Assembly: GCA_934643455.1 (NCBI GenBank)
Contig: CAKUBV010000001.1
Location: forward strand, 124,001 to 188,000
Direction of reading: 5' to 3'
Source of the DNA: Candidatus Proelusimicrobium excrementi
Lineage (GTDB): Bacteria; Elusimicrobiota; Elusimicrobia; Elusimicrobiales; Elusimicrobiaceae
DNA length: 64,000 bases
Position numbers and translations under genes: made by a program
Shown here: positions 8,098 through 15,474 of the stretch, one piece after another
How positions within the stretch are numbered: position 1 is the stretch's first letter
Layout of the letters: each line of letters opens with the position of its first letter
Notes under the pieces: model-generated
Databases searched by the model: none
What the model was told of the DNA's origin: nothing
What the model saw: only the letters and a program-made list of their open reading frames with translations

Positions 8098-9612
8098 TTA
8101 TTTTGCTTGGTTAGCCGCTTTCGCTTCCCTTTCGGCTTTAACTATTTTTGCTTTGGCCATTTGGTTTTCAAGGAAAGCTATATATTCGTCTATATCTTCT
8201 ATATTGTCCCAGAACGCTTGTTCTTGGCTTTGTCTGCGCATTAACACTTGCTCTTTATAAGCTTTCTGGAGGCCGTTTTCCTGTGCGTAGCGTTTTTCTT
8301 CCGTATCAAGAATGGCCGCGAGTTTCGTATTGTCGTTGGCTCTTGCGATTGAAGTCAAGCTCGGGGCTTCTTCGTTTTTGATAAGCGGATTTGCGCCGTA
8401 GCTTACGAGCAAGGACGCCACTTTGGTGTAATTGCCGTTTACGGCGTAATAGAGGGCGGTGTTGTCGTCATTATCCCAAGCGTTGGGCTCTGCGCCTTTT
8501 TTAAGCAAATCGTAAGTCATTTTGTAATCGCCTCTTTTAGCCGCGGCGATGAGGGGGGTGGAATTTTCCGATCCGTAGGAAAGGTTGGTGTCCGCCCCGG
8601 CGGTGTTTATCACGGTGTTGAATACGGGGTAATCACCGTTTTCAACCGTCCAGGAAAGCGCGCTTCTGCCAAGCTTGTCCTGCCTGTTGACGCTTACACC
8701 CGCTTTCAGCATTTCTTTTACCAAGGTGTTATTGCTGTTTTTTGCCGCCAAAATAAGCGGAGTAACGGCCAGCATATCCTGCGTATGCGGATTTGCGCCT
8801 TCCGTCAAAAGCAGTCTTACTATGGCGTTGTCGCCGTTTTGCACGGCGTGCATAAGGGCGGTTCTGCCGGTATTGTCTTTGGCCTCAATGCTGGGATTCA
8901 GCGTAAGTATATCTTTTACAAATTTGAAGTCGCCCGTGTCGACCGCGGCCATAAGCGGAGTATAACCGAATTTGTTTTTTGAGTTTATGCCCGCGCCTCT
9001 GGCCATAAGCCTTTTTACCGTTTCAAGGTCTTTCGCGCCGGCGGCCGAGGTTATTGAAGAAGCCAAAGCCGTTTCTTTGTCATTTATTTTGATGACTTGC
9101 GTATCCAATAATTTAAGAACAACCGCGTGATGTTTATTTTCCGATGCGTAATTTAAAGCGGTTTTGCCGTTTTTGTCTTCAATATTAGGGTTTGCGCCGT
9201 ATTCAAGCAGAAGGCTTACGATATCCAGCCTTCCGTTTTGGGCTGCCGCCATTAAAGGCGTGGTGGAATCTTTGGAAGGTTCGTTTACTTTTGCTTCATG
9301 TTTTAAAAGCATTTCGGTAATCGCTGCGTCGGTTTCGGGCGCGGCCGCGGCTACCAGCGGAGCGGTGCCTTCGTCGTTTTTCTCGTTGGGATCAACGCCG
9401 GCGTAAAGCAGAATGTTTATTCTGTCGACGTCATTATCGCCTATCGCTTTTATTAATGTAGTGTTATAAAGGTAAGAATACTGAGGCTTTTGCTTGGCTT
9501 TCTCGGCGTCGCCGCCCAAGATTTCGTTGTAAGCGCCTTTCTTCTGCCCCTGTGCGCAGAGCGTTAAAGCCAGAGCGCAAAAAGTAAAAAAGACAAATGT
9601 TTTCTTTAACAT
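8098..9612 (-). CDS. secreted ankyrin-repeat protein
   Basis: A 504-residue protein from ATG 9612, preceded by AGGAGATATAT; a start 11 codons upstream lacks such a site. MLKKTFVFFTFCALALTLCAQG is a Sec signal peptide. About ten ankyrin repeats follow, with repeated hallmarks such as GKTALNYASENKH, GYTPLMAAVDTGD, GRTALMHAVQNGD and GRSALSWTVENGD. The last 60 residues are charged and helical (YIAFLENQMAKAKIVKAEREAKAA). It likely acts in the periplasm or on the surface as a protein-binding scaffold; the partner is unknown. It stands alone with its own terminator. Confidence 0.9.
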   Translation of the reverse strand: MLKKTFVFFTFCALALTLCAQGQKKGAYNEILGGDAEKAKQKPQYSYLYNTTLIKAIGDNDVDRINILLYAGVDPNEKNDEGTAPLVAAAAPETDAAITEMLLKHEAKVNEPSKDSTTPLMAAAQNGRLDIVSLLLEYGANPNIEDKNGKTALNYASENKHHAVVLKLLDTQVIKINDKETALASSITSAAGAKDLETVKRLMARGAGINSKNKFGYTPLMAAVDTGDFKFVKDILTLNPSIEAKDNTGRTALMHAVQNGDNAIVRLLLTEGANPHTQDMLAVTPLILAAKNSNNTLVKEMLKAGVSVNRQDKLGRSALSWTVENGDYPVFNTVINTAGADTNLSYGSENSTPLIAAAKRGDYKMTYDLLKKGAEPNAWDNDDNTALYYAVNGNYTKVASLLVSYGANPLIKNEEAPSLTSIARANDNTKLAAILDTEEKRYAQENGLQKAYKEQVLMRRQSQEQAFWDNIEDIDEYIAFLENQMAKAKIVKAEREAKAANQAK

Positions 9613-9801
9613 ATATATCTCCTGTAACAGAATGCTAATTAACATATTATTAAAAAGAACCGCTCATTACAAGGGTTTTGTTTAAGTTTAAACGGTGCGC
9701 CCGGCCTGAGTTTTTTACGCTTCGCCCGTCTTAGCAAATAAATTAATAATATGATACAATTACCGCAGACCGACGATATTTCGCGCGCAGGAGGAAAAAC
9801 C

Positions 9802-10836
9802 GTGGATTTTGATTTGTTTTCCAAATTGTCGCTTATACCGGCCGCTTCCGGGCGGGAAGAGCTTTTGGGCGGGGAAATCGCCCGCATGATAAAACCCTAT
9901 TGCGACGGAGTGAGCGTCGACGCCATGGGCAATGTAATTGCTTTTAAGAAAGGCTCCGGCGGCAAGAAAATCATGGTTGCCGCGCATATGGACGAGGTTG
10001 CCTTAAAAATACGTTATATAGACGAAAAGGGCTTTTTGTATTTTACTCTTACCGGCGGTATAGACCCAAGGACGCTTCTTTCCCAAAGAGTTTTGGTCCA
10101 GACCGAAGAAAACGGCCTTATACCCGGCGTAATAGGGGCTAAAGCCGCGCATTATTTGACTGCGGCGGAAAAAACTCAGCCCCTGGACGCGTTATCCCTT
10201 TATATAGACTGCGGTTTTAATTTTGAAGAAATTTCAAAAATTGTTTCAATCGGGGACCCGGTCGTTTTGGACAGAACTCCTGCGGAACTGGGCGGGGGGC
10301 TTTTTACGGCAAAAGCCATTGACGACCGCGCGGGCGTTTACGTTCTTGTTCAGGTTATCAAAAATATGCCCAAAGAGCATAAGGACGATATTTACTTCGT
10401 CTTTACCGTTCAGGAAGAATACGGACTTATCGGAGCACACGGCGCGGTTATGGCAATCCGCCCGGACGTCGCTTTGGCCGTAGACACCACCGGCGCGCTG
10501 GATACGCCGGGAATGCGCCCTCAGGATTATGTGGTTTCTCTCGGCAAGGGCGTGGGGATAACTTTAACCGACGGCACGACTATTGCCGACAGGGCTTTGT
10601 GCAAAAGCCTTATAAAGATTTGTAAAAATAAAGGTATAGCGTATCAGTTGCGCGTAGCGGCGCGCGGCTCCAACGACGCAAAAGCTATGCAGCGCGAATC
10701 GGGGCCGGTAAAAGCCGCCGCTTTAAGTGTGCCCGTGCGCTATATCCATTCCAATGTGGAAACGGCGAGCAAACACGATATTGACGCCGCTTATAATCTT
10801 GTTTTGAACTTCCTCTCGGAAGGTTTTGAGGGGTAA
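9802..10836 (+). CDS. M42 family metallo-aminopeptidase
   Basis: A 344-residue product from GTG 9802, preferred because it follows CAGGAGGAAAAACC; an ATG at 9751 has no such site. Family motifs are visible: AAHMDEV (first metal His near residue 62), AIDDRAG (bridging Asp near 175), VQEEYG (catalytic and metal Glu pair near 205), AVDTT (Asp near 228) and RYIHSNVE (last metal His). It would be a cytoplasmic dinuclear-metal aminopeptidase of the tetrahedral TET type that trims peptides. It is 11 bp from the transketolase gene, which suggests co-transcription. Confidence 0.9.
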   Translation: MDFDLFSKLSLIPAASGREELLGGEIARMIKPYCDGVSVDAMGNVIAFKKGSGGKKIMVAAHMDEVALKIRYIDEKGFLYFTLTGGIDPRTLLSQRVLVQTEENGLIPGVIGAKAAHYLTAAEKTQPLDALSLYIDCGFNFEEISKIVSIGDPVVLDRTPAELGGGLFTAKAIDDRAGVYVLVQVIKNMPKEHKDDIYFVFTVQEEYGLIGAHGAVMAIRPDVALAVDTTGALDTPGMRPQDYVVSLGKGVGITLTDGTTIADRALCKSLIKICKNKGIAYQLRVAARGSNDAKAMQRESGPVKAAALSVPVRYIHSNVETASKHDIDAAYNLVLNFLSEGFEG

Positions 10837-10847
10837 GGAGCGAGTAT

Positions 10848-13202
10848 ATGGTAAATCCGTCTGATTTTAAACTTGGCAGCAAAAAAAATTCTTATTTTAA
10901 AGCCGAAGACATACTTAAAGACCGTTCTTATGTTTTGCCCGAAGAAGACAAAAAAGCCCTTACCGGGGCCGATATAATTTACAGAGCGCTTTGCGCCATG
11001 CTTTACAACTATGCGCCGCTTTCCGGGCATCCGGGCGGCAGTATATCTTCCGGCAGAATTGCGGCTTCTTTGGCTTATAAAGTGATGGACTATGATTTTA
11101 AAGATCCGGACTTGCAGGAAGCGGATATCCTTTCTTACGCGGCGGGCCATAAAGCTTTGGGGCTCTACGCCATGTCGGCTTTAAGAAACGAAATCGCAAA
11201 AGCTTTCCGCCCGGCTTTGCTTGCGCCGGAAACGCGCCAGCTCCGCCTGGAAGATTTGCTCGGTTTTAGGAAATCGCCCGCGGCCGGAACGAAGCTTGTC
11301 AAACAATTTTCTTCCAAAGCTTTGGACGGACATCCCGTGCCGCTGGTTCCTTTCGTAAGGCTTTCCACCGGCGCTTCGGGCATAGGTTTGGGCTCAAGCA
11401 TAGGTTTGGGGCTTGCCGCCGCCTGTTCCTATAAGGAAAATACCCCAAAAGTAAACATTATCGAAGGCGAAGGCGGCCTTACCGCCGGCAGAAGCGCGGA
11501 AGCTTTGGCGATAGCTTCCGCCGCGGGGCTTGATAACGTAATTTTGCATTTGGATTGGAACCAAGCCTCAATAGATTCCGACAAAGTAACCGCAGACAAA
11601 GAAAGCCGCGGCGATTATACCGCCTGGACGCCGGCGGAGCTTTGCTATATAAACGGTTTTAACGTAATAGAAGTGGCCGACGGTTTTGATTTTGAACAAG
11701 TATACGCGGCGCAGAAATTCGCCTATGATTTAAACAACGGCTGCCCGACGGCGATAATTTACAGAACCGTTAAAGGCTGGCATTACGGAATTGAAGGCAA
11801 AGCCAGCCACGGCAGCGGGCACAAATTCGCCTCCGAAGGTTTTTATAAAGCCATGGAAGAATTTGAAAACGCTTTCGGCGTAAAGATTCCGCGCTTTGAA
11901 GGGGAGCAAACGCCCGATAATATAGAACGCAGTTTTTGGGACTGCCTGCTCTGCGTAAGGCGGGCCGTAGCGGAGCATAAAGAAGTTTTTGAGCATTTGG
12001 CGGAAATGCTTGTTTCCGCGCGCGGGCGGCTTTCGGCTTTAAAGCGGGAGATTTCCGCGCCGGAAGTCCAAAAAGTCTATACGGCTTTTACGCCTGAAAA
12101 AACGCCGGAAGGGTTTAGTTTTCCCGCCGGGGAAGCCCACGCTTTAAGGACGGTTATGGGCTCGGCTTTGGCTTATATTTCCCAAGAAACCGGCGGCAGT
12201 ATTTTGGTAAGCACGGCGGATTTATCCGGCTCCACCGGGGCTGGCGCGGTTGCAAAGCCTTTTGCCAAAGGTTTTTATAATAAATATTCCAACCCGGAAA
12301 GCAAATATATAGCTTCCGGCGGAATTTGCGAAGACGGCATGTCTTCCGTGATGAGCGGCGTTTCCGCGTACGGTACGCATGTAGGCCTTGCGGCTTCTTA
12401 CGCGGCTTTTACTTCCGCCATGATGCACACGCAGGCCCGTTTGCACGCGATAGGCCAGCAGTGCTGGAAGGAAGCCACAGGCGAAGCGGAAAGAACTTTT
12501 ATCATCTTTACGGGCCACGCCGGTATGCAAACCGGGGAAGACGGCCCCACCCATGCAGATCCTCAGGCTTTACAGCTTATTATGGAAGATTTCCCCAAAG
12601 GCGCGGCGATAACTCTTACGCCTTTAGACGGCAATGACGTTTGGCCCGTTTTGAGTGCGGCCCTCGTCAAAAGGCCGGCGGTGCTTTATCCGGTGGTATC
12701 GCGCCCCAACGTGAAAGTTATTGACAGAGCCGCTTTGGGCGCAGACGCACCCGCTGCCGCGGCTAAGGGCGTGTACAGGCTTTGCAAGTCCTCCAAAGCA
12801 AACCCTGACGGAGTAATAGTCGTGCAGGGCCCGGGAGCGGGGGAAGTGTTTTGCGCGGAAGTATTGCCGGAACTTAAAAAAAGAGGCGTTGAAATCAACG
12901 CGTATTATGTAACGTCCCGCGAACTTTTTACGGCTTTGCCCGAGCAAGAGCGTGAATCCTTGTTCCCGTATGCGGATATGCAAAAAGCGATAGCTTTGAC
13001 TGATTTCACCCTGCCGACCATGTATTGCTGGCTGAAGTCAAAAATGGGTGCGGAATATTCCATTTATCCGTTTATGCAGGGCAAATATATGTCCAGCGGA
13101 AAAGCCAAAGACGTATATAAAGAAGCGCATATGGACGCAAAAGGCCAGCTTGAAAAGATAGAAGCCTATCTTGAAACTATAAAAGCCGGGAAATGGCAAT
13201 AG
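10848..13202 (+). CDS. transketolase-like thiamine diphosphate enzyme
   Basis: A 784-residue protein with complete transketolase architecture: an N-terminal pyrophosphate domain with LSGHPGGS and AAGHKALGLYA near residues 60-105 and the GEGG...WNQASID cofactor motif near 205-240, then a central pyrimidine domain (FTGHAGMQTGEDGPTHADPQAL) and a C-terminal domain. GEGG replaces the common GDGE. It is over 100 residues longer than classic transketolases, so a related subfamily with a different substrate is possible. The role would be two-carbon ketol transfer in the pentose phosphate pathway. Start ATG 10848 follows AAGGAGCG. Confidence 0.85.
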   Translation: MVNPSDFKLGSKKNSYFKAEDILKDRSYVLPEEDKKALTGADIIYRALCAMLYNYAPLSGHPGGSISSGRIAASLAYKVMDYDFKDPDLQEADILSYAAGHKALGLYAMSALRNEIAKAFRPALLAPETRQLRLEDLLGFRKSPAAGTKLVKQFSSKALDGHPVPLVPFVRLSTGASGIGLGSSIGLGLAAACSYKENTPKVNIIEGEGGLTAGRSAEALAIASAAGLDNVILHLDWNQASIDSDKVTADKESRGDYTAWTPAELCYINGFNVIEVADGFDFEQVYAAQKFAYDLNNGCPTAIIYRTVKGWHYGIEGKASHGSGHKFASEGFYKAMEEFENAFGVKIPRFEGEQTPDNIERSFWDCLLCVRRAVAEHKEVFEHLAEMLVSARGRLSALKREISAPEVQKVYTAFTPEKTPEGFSFPAGEAHALRTVMGSALAYISQETGGSILVSTADLSGSTGAGAVAKPFAKGFYNKYSNPESKYIASGGICEDGMSSVMSGVSAYGTHVGLAASYAAFTSAMMHTQARLHAIGQQCWKEATGEAERTFIIFTGHAGMQTGEDGPTHADPQALQLIMEDFPKGAAITLTPLDGNDVWPVLSAALVKRPAVLYPVVSRPNVKVIDRAALGADAPAAAAKGVYRLCKSSKANPDGVIVVQGPGAGEVFCAEVLPELKKRGVEINAYYVTSRELFTALPEQERESLFPYADMQKAIALTDFTLPTMYCWLKSKMGAEYSIYPFMQGKYMSSGKAKDVYKEAHMDAKGQLEKIEAYLETIKAGKWQ

Positions 13203-13228
13203 ATTTAATTCATTAAGGAGAGTGCAAA

Positions 13229-13657
13229 ATGGCAGAACAAAAACCTTATCTTACCGGAAGAACGTATATCTTCAGAATACAGAAAGGCAAAGACCTGATG
13301 GAAGCTTTGACGGATTTTTGTCATGACAACCAAATAAAATGCGGTATTATCAACGGGACCGGTGCATTGGAAAACGCCACCCTTTCCAGTTATGACCAGG
13401 CGAAAAAGAAATATGATAAACGCGTAGTCGCCAAACCTATGGAAATGGTAAGCCTTATGGGCAATGTCAGCATTATGGATAATAGGGCCAATGTCCGCGC
13501 GGATGTGGTTTTGGTTGACGCCGAAGGCAATATGGACGGCGGACAGCTTACGGCCGGTACCAAAGTTTTTGTGGCGGAAGTTTATATACAGGAACTCGTC
13601 GGCGAACCGAAAGTGAGGAAGCAGGATAAAGTAACCAAATTAAATATTTGGATATAG
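13229..13657 (+). CDS. PPC/DUF296 domain protein
   Basis: A 142-residue protein starting behind AAGGAGAG. It shows the PPC (DUF296) pattern: a GxI(N)GTGALENATL strand-turn, SLMGNVSIMD, then VVLVDAEGNMDGGQLTAG and a terminal EVYIQELVG strand. Bacterial members form trimers and many carry conserved metal-ligand histidines; here the positions I would expect (RADVVLVD and GGQL) have none. It follows transketolase by 26 bp. A clear terminator ends the operon. Biochemical function is not known for most of this family. Confidence 0.8.
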   Translation: MAEQKPYLTGRTYIFRIQKGKDLMEALTDFCHDNQIKCGIINGTGALENATLSSYDQAKKKYDKRVVAKPMEMVSLMGNVSIMDNRANVRADVVLVDAEGNMDGGQLTAGTKVFVAEVYIQELVGEPKVRKQDKVTKLNIWI

Positions 13658-13673
13658 TTCTTGAGTTTTGATT

Positions 13674-13709
13674 AGGGCGGGGATTTTATATCCCCGCCCT
13701 TATTTTTTA
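13674..13709 (+). terminator. intrinsic terminator
   Basis: GGGCGGGGAT pairs with ATCCCCGCCC, followed by TTATTTTTTATT. It ends the M42-transketolase-PPC run. Confidence 0.85.
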
Positions 13710-13820
13710 TTCGGTCTATAATTCTTGTTCGCGGCTAGCAAACTTCCGTATTTGGCTTTTTTACTCGGTCTATGTTAAGTCCTCATGTATTTTTCAACTC
13801 GCGTGAAATGCTATTCTCAC

Positions 13821-13958
13821 GGCTAGCACTTTGCCGCTTTTGGGCAGCTTTAAATTTTCTTCTCAGTCGGGTACTGCGCCGCCTTTGGCGGCATCATACT
13901 TAGTACACCTTCTTCGTCAAAAATTGAAATCCGCTCCAAAATCAACAAAGCACGCTGG
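13821..13958. repeat. long inverted repeat unit 1 (tip type b)
   Basis: It starts with GGCTAGC and ends with CACGCTGG. AT-rich arms (CTTTAAATTTTCTTC versus CGTCAAAAATTGAAAT) fold back, GGGTACT pairs with AGTACACC, and the tip is a GCCGCC...GGCGGC hairpin. Confidence 0.7.
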
Positions 13959-14003
13959 TTGCATTCTCGCACTGCTTTTACTCGGTCTATCTTACGTGTC
14001 CTC

Positions 14004-14134
14004 GGCTAGCAAACTTTAATATTTAGGCAAATTTTGATTTTTGCTTCGGTCGGATACGCGGGGCTCCGCCCACTCTAGGTATACCTTCCTCATTAAAAAT
14101 CAAAATTTTCTCTAAATCTTAAAGTCCACGCCGG
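14004..14134. repeat. long inverted repeat unit 2 (tip type a)
   Basis: 131 bp from GGCTAGC to CACGCCGG. Arms AAATTTTGATTTTT and AAAAATCAAAATTTT are perfectly complementary at their core, GGATAC pairs with GTATACC, and the tip carries GGGGCTCCGCCC. It differs from unit 6 at a single base by my reading. Confidence 0.75.
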
Positions 14135-14317
14135 TTATATACTCGCACGATTTTAACTCGTGTTAAGTTGTGTCTTCATGGCTAGTATTTCTCCAAAATC
14201 TTAAAAACTTATCATTATCGCATAACTTCCTTAACAAATAAATTCTTCTTTATACTCCAATATATAAATATATAAACTTATTCGGTCGCAAAATGGTTCC
14301 ATAACTTTTTTGTTAAT

Positions 14318-14378
14318 GTAGGTCAGGTTTTACCTGACAGAGGAACACCTTTTTAACGTCAGGCCAAGCCTGACCTAC
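14318..14378. repeat. double-hairpin element, copy 1
   Basis: Outer inverted repeat GTAGGTCAGG...CCTGACCTAC. Each end can also fold locally (GTCAGGTTTTACCTGAC and GTCAGGCCAAGCCTGAC). Same layout as copies at 28020, 55273, 60200 and 60621. Confidence 0.75.
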
Positions 14379-14465
14379 TTTTTACTTAGCTGCCTTTTAA
14401 TATTCCTTTTTCCATTTTTTGCGCCGTGTAGTACGTCGGGGCGTTTTGTTAAAAAACGAAAACAG

Positions 14466-14561
14466 TTGACTTGTTTTTTTTTTTTGATAAATTTTCCTCA
14501 TAAATCGGCCCGCTGATTATGAGATATCTTTGTTTTAGTCAAGGTTAGTTTTAGCTGGCCG
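14466..14561 (+). promoter_or_regulatory. T-tract promoter and structured leader 1
   Basis: TTGACT (14466-14471), TG plus 12 T plus GA, then TAAATT (14488-14493): a 16-bp spacer between plausible -35 and -10 elements. The leader is closed by CGGCCCGCT (14506-14514) pairing with AGCTGGCCG (14553-14561) with one C-T mismatch. Shared with the copies before 28283, 55554 and 61106. Confidence 0.65.
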
Positions 14562-14586
14562 TTTAATGCTAAAGGAGAGAAAAATT

Positions 14587-15408
14587 ATGTCAAAAAAGAA
14601 AAGCCTTATAAAGCTGTTCTTTGTTTTCTTTTTATTTGTGCTTGCAGGGAATTATGCCTTTTCGGCAGACAGTTCCGAATCTTGCAGCAGCAGTTACTAT
14701 GACATGTTGCAATATAAACCGGACGGTTCTTGCGGAACAAAACAAAGAACATGCTGTTCAAGTTCCGGGAAATGGTCTAATTGGGGAGAGGATTGTACAT
14801 GCGGCAAGAATGAATGCTATATCACTTATAGTAAACAATGTGTTGAACGCTGCACGGAAGGATATACGGAAGCTAAATCCAGCAAGTGCAATTATCACGG
14901 CACATATAGGGTTGGGTGCGGGACTGGTCCAAGCTCTGGGTGTAAGACCTTTCTTGTAAGTTCAACGCCTTGCAAATGTGATGAGGGATATACCGGTACT
15001 TATTGTGATAAAAAAGCCGTTGACTTTGAGGTTGTAACAAAAAATGCCGCCGTACAGTCAACGGTTAGCGGCGGTATGTACAGTATGTGGGCTTTTGTAT
15101 GCGATACCCTGAATAAAACTCAAGTTCCTACATATCCTCAGGGAAACTATATGATCACTTATTCTTGTGGCGCCGGTAATGATTACAGTTTTGGCTCATC
15201 AAGGTATTCAAATTCTTCGTCGGCGGTAAACGATCTTAAAAATAGATTATGCAATGTAAGCTCATCGCAGTATAAGTCTTTATGTGAAGAAAAAGGCGAA
15301 AGCTATCACTGTGTAATAGATTTTGCAAGATTAGGCTGGGATACTTCGGGAACCGGCGGTTATTATGAAACCACTGCCACCGTACTTAAATGTAAAGCAG
15401 CTATTTAG
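14587..15408 (+). CDS. secreted cysteine-rich protein 1 with EGF-like signature
   Basis: A 273-residue product from ATG 14587 after AAAGGAGAG; the ATG at 14566 would place the ribosome site inside the gene. Signal peptide: MSKKKSLIKLFFVFFLFVLAG...FSA. The mature N-terminus has the family block QRTCC...KWSNWGEDCTC, then clustered cysteines and an EGF-like signature, CKCDEGYTGTYC, near residues 136-147. The second half is Ser/Tyr/Gly rich with paired cysteines. Related to the proteins at 28283 and 61106 and the broken copy at 55554. Likely disulfide-stabilised and exported. The W-S-x-W...C.C block resembles a thrombospondin type 1 repeat core; function unknown. Confidence 0.75.
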   Translation: MSKKKSLIKLFFVFFLFVLAGNYAFSADSSESCSSSYYDMLQYKPDGSCGTKQRTCCSSSGKWSNWGEDCTCGKNECYITYSKQCVERCTEGYTEAKSSKCNYHGTYRVGCGTGPSSGCKTFLVSSTPCKCDEGYTGTYCDKKAVDFEVVTKNAAVQSTVSGGMYSMWAFVCDTLNKTQVPTYPQGNYMITYSCGAGNDYSFGSSRYSNSSSAVNDLKNRLCNVSSSQYKSLCEEKGESYHCVIDFARLGWDTSGTGGYYETTATVLKCKAAI

Positions 15409-15431
15409 AGGCTTGCCCTCTCAACTAACCG

Positions 15432-15463
15432 CCCCGGTTTGCATAAAGCGAACCGGGGTTTTT
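15432..15463 (+). terminator. terminator of cysteine-rich gene 1
   Basis: CCCCGGTT and AACCGGGG flank an AT-rich loop and are followed by TTTTT. The preceding TCAACTAACCGCCCC is shared with the end of the gene at 28283. Confidence 0.8.
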
Positions 15464-15474
15464 ACATGGCGCGG

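Larger units (their letters stand above)
13710..14586. repeat. repeat-rich intergenic region ahead of cysteine-rich gene 1
   Basis: No credible gene lies here. In order it holds a truncated repeat start (GGCTAGC at 13734), two long inverted repeat units (13821-13958 and 14004-14134), an AT-rich stretch shared with 55.14-55.27 and 60.06-60.20 kb (TTAAAAACTTATCATTAT..., GGTCGCAAAATG...TCCATAAC), the double-hairpin element at 14318-14378, and the T-tract promoter with its leader. Confidence 0.75.
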
